Assembly (NCBI RefSeq): GCF_011386835.1
Contig: NC_088798.1
Span: forward strand, 4,402,001-4,466,000
DNA length: 64,000 nt
Reading direction: 5' to 3'
From: Chrysemys picta bellii
Lineage: Eukaryota; Chordata; Testudines; Emydidae
Under the pieces are notes generated by a model. That model did no database searches. It saw only the letters and a program-made list of their open reading frames with translations, and had not been told where the DNA came from. Made by a program: the position numbers and the translations under genes. This document shows, in pieces, positions 57,679-64,000 of this stretch. Within the stretch, counting starts at the first letter, position 1; each line of letters begins with the position of its first letter.

Positions 57679-59039
57679 TAAATACCTTTGAGGGTCTGGG
57701 TCTTAATATACGGTTTGAGGGCTGTCCGGCAGAGGAAAATTCAACCCCTGTCAGGGAAGGCAAACGATACGCATGGAGGGCAGACCGAATGGCTGGGAGA
57801 TACTCATGTAGCTCTCCACCTATATCCTAGCCCAGGCGAGGAGACACGGATACATATTTTGTAGCAAAGCAGGTTTAGCTTGGAGCCTGTTCATTGATCA
57901 CTCAACTTTCTAGGCTCGGAGAGTCTCGTTTTGTTGCCAGCCTTTGCTTTTGCTGCTTCTCATCCTCCCACACCGAGGCAGCTACTGGCCCTGCGGAGCC
58001 GGGACGGCTTCATTAGCACTTTGCAGTTCTCCACTGCGAGAATCAGGAGAGACGGGCAGTTTGAAGCTACATTGTTGCCTGCGGAACAGGCAAATCCTAC
58101 AGGAAACTGGCAAGAAAAGTAAACACTTTCCCTGAGCCAACCGGGCTAGCTGCGTCACGGTGATGTCTTCTCCCACCGAAAAGGGACGTAGGAGCGGCCT
58201 TAGATACATAGGTCATTGGTCCATCTAATCCAGTATTCTACCTCTTGCAGTGACCCATCTTGGAAGCTACTGTGGAAGGCAGCACCTGTCGTGGGTTGAT
58301 GAGTTGTGAAATGCTGCGTCCTTTGGTGTGTGAAAGGCGCAGAAGGGGCAGCTTCCCTCTTGCCTTGAGTCCAGCAGAAGCATCTGATTTCCCTGCCCGC
58401 CTCCTGATTCCTCACTTCCTCCTGTTGGCCGGGTGATTGGGGGGAAGGGAGATCATGGGGCCGGTGAGCAGGAAGTGAAACATAAATGAAGCTCAGCCAC
58501 TCCCATGCTCATTTTACATCTCCTGTTCCCCTCACAAGGTCAGCGGAGCAGGAATGCCCGGAGCCTTCACTGACTGGAGCTTCTAGCACTAAACCCTTAA
58601 TGCTCAGGAAACAAACCGTGCAGTGGCACTGGGCCCCCAATGACAGGGGGCCCCCAAAATGCAGGACAAATCTCATCTGACAACCTGCCCCCGAGTCCCG
58701 GCACAGCAGGGCTCAGGCCTTATATGCTTCAAGAGCTGCGGCTGGAAGCTGCTCTAGAAAGTCAGTCATTTGTTAGCTGTCGGATATGTGTCTCTTTTTT
58801 TATTTTTTGAGGACCGGGCGTGCCAGAAATCTCTGCAATCTCATTTAGAAACCGAAATGCCAGTGGGTTCAGTACAACCCAGAGTCCTCCCATGGAGGCA
58901 GAGCTAACTTGTACCGGAGCAGGGGCTGACCTGTGGAAGGCGGAGCCATGACCCACCTGCCGGGCCTGACTGCATCCTGTGATTGAACTGGAGTTTATTT
59001 TAGGCTGAGGAAATAAAATAACTGCCAAGACTTTACAAA
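57679..59039. other. Intergenic stretch with one short CR1 scrap
   Basis: 58205-58250 ('CATTGGTCCATCTAATCCAG') resembles the antisense CR1 3' segment 'GGTCCATCTAGCCCAGTATC'. Nothing else recognised. Confidence 0.45.
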
Positions 59040-59061
59040 GTGTGTGTGTGTGTGTGTGTGT
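59040..59061. repeat. (TG)n microsatellite
   Basis: Eleven TG units, responsible for the CVCV-type frame here. Confidence 0.95.
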
Positions 59062-59154
59062 TATTCCACCAGGCATGCACATATCCACAGAGCCACACAC
59101 GCATGCTGACATGGATCAAGCAGAACACACAACAAGCCTTTGCACTGTATATTC

Positions 59155-59770
59155 ATAGCTTCATATGGGCCATAATGGGCCCTTGTGATCATCTGGTCCG
59201 ACCCCCCCGTATAACACAGACCAGAGACCTTCCCCCAAATAACTCCTAGAGCAGATCTATCTGAGAAACATCCAATCTTAATTTAAAAATGGTCAGTGAT
59301 GGAGAATCCACCACGACTCTTAGTCAATTGTTCCAATGGCTAATTACTCTCACAGTTAAAAATGTACACCTTATCTCCAGGCTGAATTTGTCTAGCTTCA
59401 AATTCCAGCCATTGGAGTGTGTCAGATCTTTCTCTGCTAGATTAAAGAGCACATTATGAAATGTTTGTTCCCCCTGTAAGTACTTGCAGACTGTAATCTC
59501 TTTGTTAACTTTCTCTTTGTTAAGCTAAATAGATTGCGCTCCTTCAATTTATCACTAGAAGGCAGGTTTTCTAATCCTTTGATCATTCTCCGGGATCTTC
59601 TCTGAACCCCTCTCCAGTTTATCAACATCCTTCTTGACTGGTGGGCACCAGAACTGGACCCAGTGTTCCAGCAGTGATCTCACCAGTGCCAAATACAGAG
59701 GTAAAATAACTTCTCTGTTCCTACTGGAGATTCCTCTGTTTATGCATCCCAGGATCTCATTAGCTCTTTT
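59155..59770 (-). mobile_element. Older CR1 LINE fragment with ORF2 remnant
   Basis: Two overlapping minus-strand frames in different phases contain '[16 protein letters not shown]' with 'DKLERG' and then '[19 protein letters not shown]', which are successive pieces of the CR1 reverse transcriptase C-terminal region. A frameshift therefore separates them. The 3' end near 59155 reads 'GATCATCTGGTCCGACCCCC' on the plus strand. Diverged and inactive. Confidence 0.85.
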
Positions 59771-59771
59771 C

Positions 59772-59942
59772 ATAGAATAGAATCTCAGGGTTGGAAGGGA
59801 CCTCAGGAGTCATCTAGTCACAGTGTCACACTGGCAGATCATGTTCAGTTGATGGACGACTTAGACACAACAAATCCTGCATCTTGGCAGGGGGTTAGAC
59901 TCAATGACCCTTGTGGTCCCTTCGAACTCTATGATTCTAAGA
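59772..59942. mobile_element. Two abutting CR1 3' ends in opposite orientation
   Basis: 59772-59820 reads 'CATAGAATAGAATCTCAGGG' and 'GGAAGGGACCTCAGGAG' (antisense CR1 3' end). 59878-59942 reads 'CATCTTGGCAGGGGGTTAG' then 'CCCTTCGAACTCTATGATTC' (sense CR1 3' end). The two face each other within about 170 bp, an inverted CR1 pair or an insertion with internal inversion. Confidence 0.75.
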
Positions 59943-60065
59943 TTATCTGCCATGACCCCCAAATCTTTTTCAGATATTACACTCCATACGGTTAGAGCAC
60001 CTCCCATTTGACGATCTTTAGCAATGTAAGTGAATGTAGCAACACAACACCCCCAGTGGGGGAGG

Positions 60066-60200
60066 GGAGGATCATCCTCCCCACTTACAAATGGGGAAAC
60101 TGAGGCACAGGGTGGCCCAGATTTCCCAAAGTCACTGAGAGAGCCCGAACTAGACCCTTGCTCTCCTGACTCCGGTTCCACCTGAGCTAGGTTCCTCTGT
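60066..60200 (-). mobile_element. MIR-type SINE fragment
   Basis: The reverse complement of the MIR core and head: 'ACAAATGGGGAAACTGAGGC', 'TTCCCAAAGTCACTGAGAG' and 'CTCTCCTGACTCCGGTTCCA'. Confidence 0.75.
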
Positions 60201-61814
60201 GTAACTGGGACAATACCCCCACACTCCCGATCATAGCTCTATAGATTGGTTGGAAAGCCGCCGGAGAGCGCCCCATTGTCCGCTCCCACTGGCATCAGTG
60301 GAGTTAGGTGAGGAGAGATTCAAAGCCAGAGGTTCCCATCCACGCATACAGATGAATGCTGGCCTAGCTCCCAAATGCCACCAATTAAATCACTGGAAAG
60401 CTCGTGTCCCCGGGGGGCTGGCACTCGCCGCTGGAGCACTTGTGCAACTTCAGCCTTTGCAAACCTCCCCCACAGTGCGGAGCTGAAGACAGGTGCAAAC
60501 ATCTGGAAGGTTTCACCCTCTCTGCCCTACACACCAACTGGTGCTAGCCCTGTCCTTCCTCAGCCAGCTGTTAATGGGTCTGAGTATGGGCATCTCTGAG
60601 GTGTTGGAAGTGCCGGGGGGAGCCGGACCCACACGCATGCACCAGGGACCTGTTCGCTGGAGTTTGCTTTTTAATCCTCTCCCTTGCAAGCACCGGAAAA
60701 AGGCCCCTGCAATGTATAACCCCATTAACTGGCTCCTGCTCTGACGATGATGGGGAGCTTTCCAGGTCCCCTAATTGAATGACATACTTCCACTGCACAC
60801 GCCTCGCCCTGGGAGCTCTGCAGGGTGGAGCTGTGTCCTGGGTTACTGAGAGTTCCTTAAACCACCGCACTGAGACACGACATTGCTGTACTTCACCCAG
60901 CCGCAGGGCACTGCCGAAAATCCCCAAGTCCAGAAGCCCCAGCTTTCCCTAGGCTCTGTGCAAAATCTGGGAGGGGTTCTCCAGAGGAAGCCTCTTCTTT
61001 GGTTGTTCCAAAATCCTGGGCAGAGATCTGGAGAGGGAGCCAACAGGACTCTGGCTGCTACCAAAGGATCCAGCCCAGGCCCCCACCATTACACGTAGGT
61101 TCCCATACAGCCAACACCCAAGTGGCACTGTCCTTTAGATCACTAGCCATCAGGCTCTGTGATATTACCTACATATATAACAGTCGCTCCCACAAAGAAC
61201 CAGGGCCCCACAAAGACAGCCCCTGTCTCAGCGAGTTTACACTCTATCTACGACAATACACAAGGAGGCGTAACAAAGAGGCAGAGGGAACGGGGCAGGG
61301 AATATGATGCTAGGAATCCACCACTGTACAGGCTAGCGCTGCGCATAGCTGGATGGCTTGAATCATTCCAACTTCCTTCCTCAATGATATGAATAAACAA
61401 CAATGAGATCCCAGGAACTCCTGCCTACCCGCTGCCTCCGGAAGAAGAGCTGCACGAGTGATTCATAGCCTGGAAGGCCAGAAGAGCTTGACCTCATGCG
61501 TAACACGAGCCAGGGACTCCACGCAGGGATTCCTATAATAATTCCAATGATTTGTTGTTGAAGCAGAGCATAAGAAAGCGTGTGCTTCTGATAAGCCAGA
61601 AGGCTAATATCATCCTTCTTTCCATGTGGCAGTCCTCCCCGGGCTCCATCTAGCAAGGGTACTCTGGATCCATGCCTACATGAATGTTAACCTATGGAAT
61701 TCCTGGCTGCAGGACGGTCTCCAAGTCAAATGGTGTGGCTGAATTTGCTTTAAAGGGCTGGATAATGTTATCGCCAGTAACTTCAGCTGCCCATGCTAAA
61801 TTTGACTGGTGTGG
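60201..61814. other. Intergenic stretch with no recognised feature
   Basis: Several frames of 60-118 aa overlap one another on both strands. None has a recognisable motif. No exon of a neighbouring gene could be identified. Confidence 0.45.
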
Positions 61815-62250
61815 AGAAAGTGAATAAGGAGGTGTTATTTACCCCTTCACATAACGCAAGAACCAGGGGTCAACCGATGTAATTAATAGGCAGCAGGTTT
61901 AAAACAAACAAAAGGAAATACTCCAACCTGTGGAACTCATTGCCGGGGATGGTGAGAAGGCCAAAGGCATAACTGGATTAAAAAAAGAACTAGGGAAGTT
62001 CATGGAGCAATGGCTATTAGCAACGGTCCATCGATGGCTATTAGCCAAGATGCTCAGGGATACAACCCTATGCTGCGGGTGTCCCTGGCCTCTGATTGCC
62101 AGAAGTTGGGAATGGGCGACCGGGGATGGATCACTTGATGATTCCCTGTTCTGTTCATTCCCTCTGGGGCACCTGGCCACTGTTGGAAGACAGGAGACAG
62201 GCCTCGCTGGACCATTGGTCTGACCCCCTATGGCCGATCTTCTATTCTTA
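61815..62250 (+). mobile_element. CR1 LINE 3' fragment, sense strand
   Basis: The plus strand contains 'GGAGAAAGTGAATAAGGAGG', 'AACCTGTGGAACTCATTGCC' and 'GGAGACAGGCCTCGCTGGAC', and ends 'TATGGCCGATCTTCTATTCTT'. It is the same subfamily as 6908-7262 and 22326-22760 but in the opposite orientation. Several stops interrupt the ORF2 tail. Confidence 0.88.
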
Positions 62251-63608
62251 AGCTCAGGGGACTCAGCTCTCCCGTTCAGCACGTATGCAATCAGCACAGA
62301 GGGTTGGGAGCAACCAATTCTTCCACAAGTGGTGTCGTACTATTGGCTAGGGGGAGAGATTTGCCCCCATGTGAATGATCATTGCTGGCTGGGAGACCGG
62401 AATTGAAGGGCTCGCACCTGGACGCAGCGCAGTGAATCCTATGCTCCTAAGGGCGCATTCATTGCCCTGGGAACGAAACCCCGCAGCCTCCCATCGCCCT
62501 GCAGACCCCATAATCCGCCCAGAAGGTACATCCCTTTAAATGCAACACATTGGATTAATTTGCTACGTAAGTGGCTGGAGCTTTCTGAGGGCTGAGCGCC
62601 TCCCACCCCCGGCTCCCCAGAGCGTTCATTACAGCATGGCTGGAGGCAGGACATGGGGGGGGGTCACTGCTCCACCCACAGCGTGCTCGCTGCGGGATCC
62701 CCGAGCGCCTTCGTTAAGGACGGTCATTTAAATGCAGAGCGTACAACCCTGCTACGGAGACACAGCCCCATGTGGGAGGGCTGGCTTTTGCACACCTGGC
62801 CTCGGGAAGGGGTGAGCTTGGGAGAGGGAGCCCAGGAGAACGGCGAGCGCCCGAAAGCGCGAGCCAGGGCCAGATATACTAGCATAGCTCAGAAGGCAGT
62901 AGAAGTGCCCGGCGCTGGGACAGGGTCCATCTACACGCAGGGCTGCGCTGGTTTACTGACGATACCATTTAAAACGGATGTCGTTAAACCAGTGCAGAAG
63001 GCCACACAGACGCACGTCATTCAGTTGATCAGGAAGAGGTTTCAGGTAAACCAGAATTAGCCCTTCTTAGAGCTAGTCTGCAAGGGGAAATAACCAGCAT
63101 TAGTAAACCAGGACCCAGTTATACTTATACTGACAGAACTTCCCATGTGGACACTCTTATTTGGAATTACAATGGCCTTTTTCAGCTTAGCTCCGTCCGG
63201 AACAAGAGGGTCCACACAGGGAGTTGTACCGGTGCAGCTACAGCAGTGTAACTATACCCTGATAGCATTGCCGGCATTTTTTCCCCATGTAGACATAATC
63301 CGCAATCAGAGCGTCCACATGTGTTTGCATCATTTCGCTAGATGGGGCCGGGTTTGTGTGTAGACAAGGCCCAAATTACCCCACTCCAGTCCACTGGCAC
63401 CAACTCACTGTTGTGCTGCACTGATGTGCTGTTTACTCCCCCTTTGAATTTGGCTCACAGCGTAAATCCACAACCGTGGCCCTGGGCCAGACTTGCATCT
63501 CCTCCCCGCACAGGGGAGTCCAGCAGGGCCCTTCCCCCATGTCCAATACAGCACAACCAGCTGGGGTCAGCACTGTTTCTTCCCCCGACCCCTTTGTAGC
63601 ATGGCAGC
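62251..63608. other. Intergenic stretch with MITE-like pieces at its end
   Basis: 63050-63372 contains 'TTCCCATGTGGACACTC', 'GGTCCACACAGGGAGTTG', 'CCCCATGTAGACATAATCC' and 'GTGTGTAGACAAGGCCC', ends of the same kind as the GTCTACAC MITEs, but I cannot set boundaries. No gene seen. Confidence 0.45.
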
Positions 63609-63710
63609 ATGCCGCTAAGGTGTTCGTACAGCTCCTAGCACACTCATGTCCTGCCCCATGATGGGGGCTCCTCGGTGCCACAATACAAATAACAAATAGC
63701 GATACAATCA
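63609..63710 (+). mobile_element. SINE/LINE 3' tail, same family as 32800-33125
   Basis: 'TTCGTACAGCTCCTAGCAC', 'GATGGGGGCTCCTCGGTGCC' and 'ACAATACAAATAACAAATAG' follow the order of the tail at 33070-33125. Confidence 0.65.
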
Positions 63711-63864
63711 CAACCCCTCCTGATAGACCCAGGCTCAACCTCATCCCTCTGGGCTGATCCCAGGCCCCACAAGCCCATCGCTGACATGAATCCTTTCGTT
63801 CTCTGCCTTCCTCCTGTCTTAGAAACAGGCATACTGCTGCGTGGTCGTAAGAGATGCTGTAGTC

Positions 63865-64000
63865 CTATGGGCCGGGTTCTATGGTTTCACCTCCGCCACT
63901 GCCACGCTGGGTGACCCGAGACGAGTCATTTCTCTGTGTCTGATTCTCTTCTTGTTAGACTGTAAACTGTCTAGGTCAGGGGCTGTCTCTTGATACGTAC
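63865..64000 (+). mobile_element. MIR-type SINE, cut by the window edge
   Basis: 'CCACGCTGGGTGACCCGAGA', 'CATTTCTCTGTGTCTGATTC' and 'GACTGTAAACTGTCTAGGTC' follow the MIR core and tail order. It runs off the right edge. Confidence 0.65.

Overview
The window is vertebrate nuclear DNA and almost entirely non-coding. The repeats point to a turtle, most likely a cryptodire. There are many CR1 LINE 3' fragments, among them the 'TCATAGAATCATAGA' type ends and the 'CATAAGAATGGCC' type. There are also repeats containing 'AGCATAAGCTTTCGTGGG', a tRNA-headed SINE with a CR1-like tail, MIR-type SINEs, and many short hAT and 'GTCTACAC'-ended MITEs. I recognise this mixture from turtle genomes, but the species call is recognition from memory, not a database result.

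One coding exon is supported. On the minus strand, 16942-17047 encodes the first 35 residues plus one base of PIK3R3, the p55-gamma regulatory subunit of class IA PI 3-kinase. It has a clean GT donor. It lies in a CpG island (about 16690-18120) that holds poly-G runs, GC boxes and a cluster of CCAAT boxes. Everything left of the exon (1-16941) is the 5' part of PIK3R3 intron 1. Everything right of the island is upstream intergenic DNA. A 72-77 bp tandem repeat (18323-18620) sits at the island's outer edge.

The rest is a layered record of insertions. Six short hAT-type elements have perfect or near-perfect 8-bp target duplications that can be read directly (20437, 36835, 41330, 45532, 53302 and 57435). 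One at 10924 has a perfect flank repeat but a worn right end. One PIF/Harbinger-like element has TTA duplications (28043). A 788-bp solo LTR has a 5-bp duplication (33282-34069). Two unusual retroposed insertions are built as inverted arms and flanked by perfect 13-bp duplications (2295-2490 and 4228-4450). Nested insertions are visible at 31384-32250 (CR1 inside a SINE) and 38338-39503 (hAT composite inside MITEs).

The long open frames at 38.7-39.3, 36.7-37.2, 41.3-41.7 and 8.0-8.3 kb are by-products of GC-rich palindromes or microsatellites. No CRISPR, operon, phage or other prokaryotic system is present, and I found no second protein-coding gene. The most interesting items are the palindromic retroposed insertions, the AT-rich SOX/POU-motif stretch near 51.1 kb (a candidate enhancer), and the architecture of the PIK3R3 promoter.
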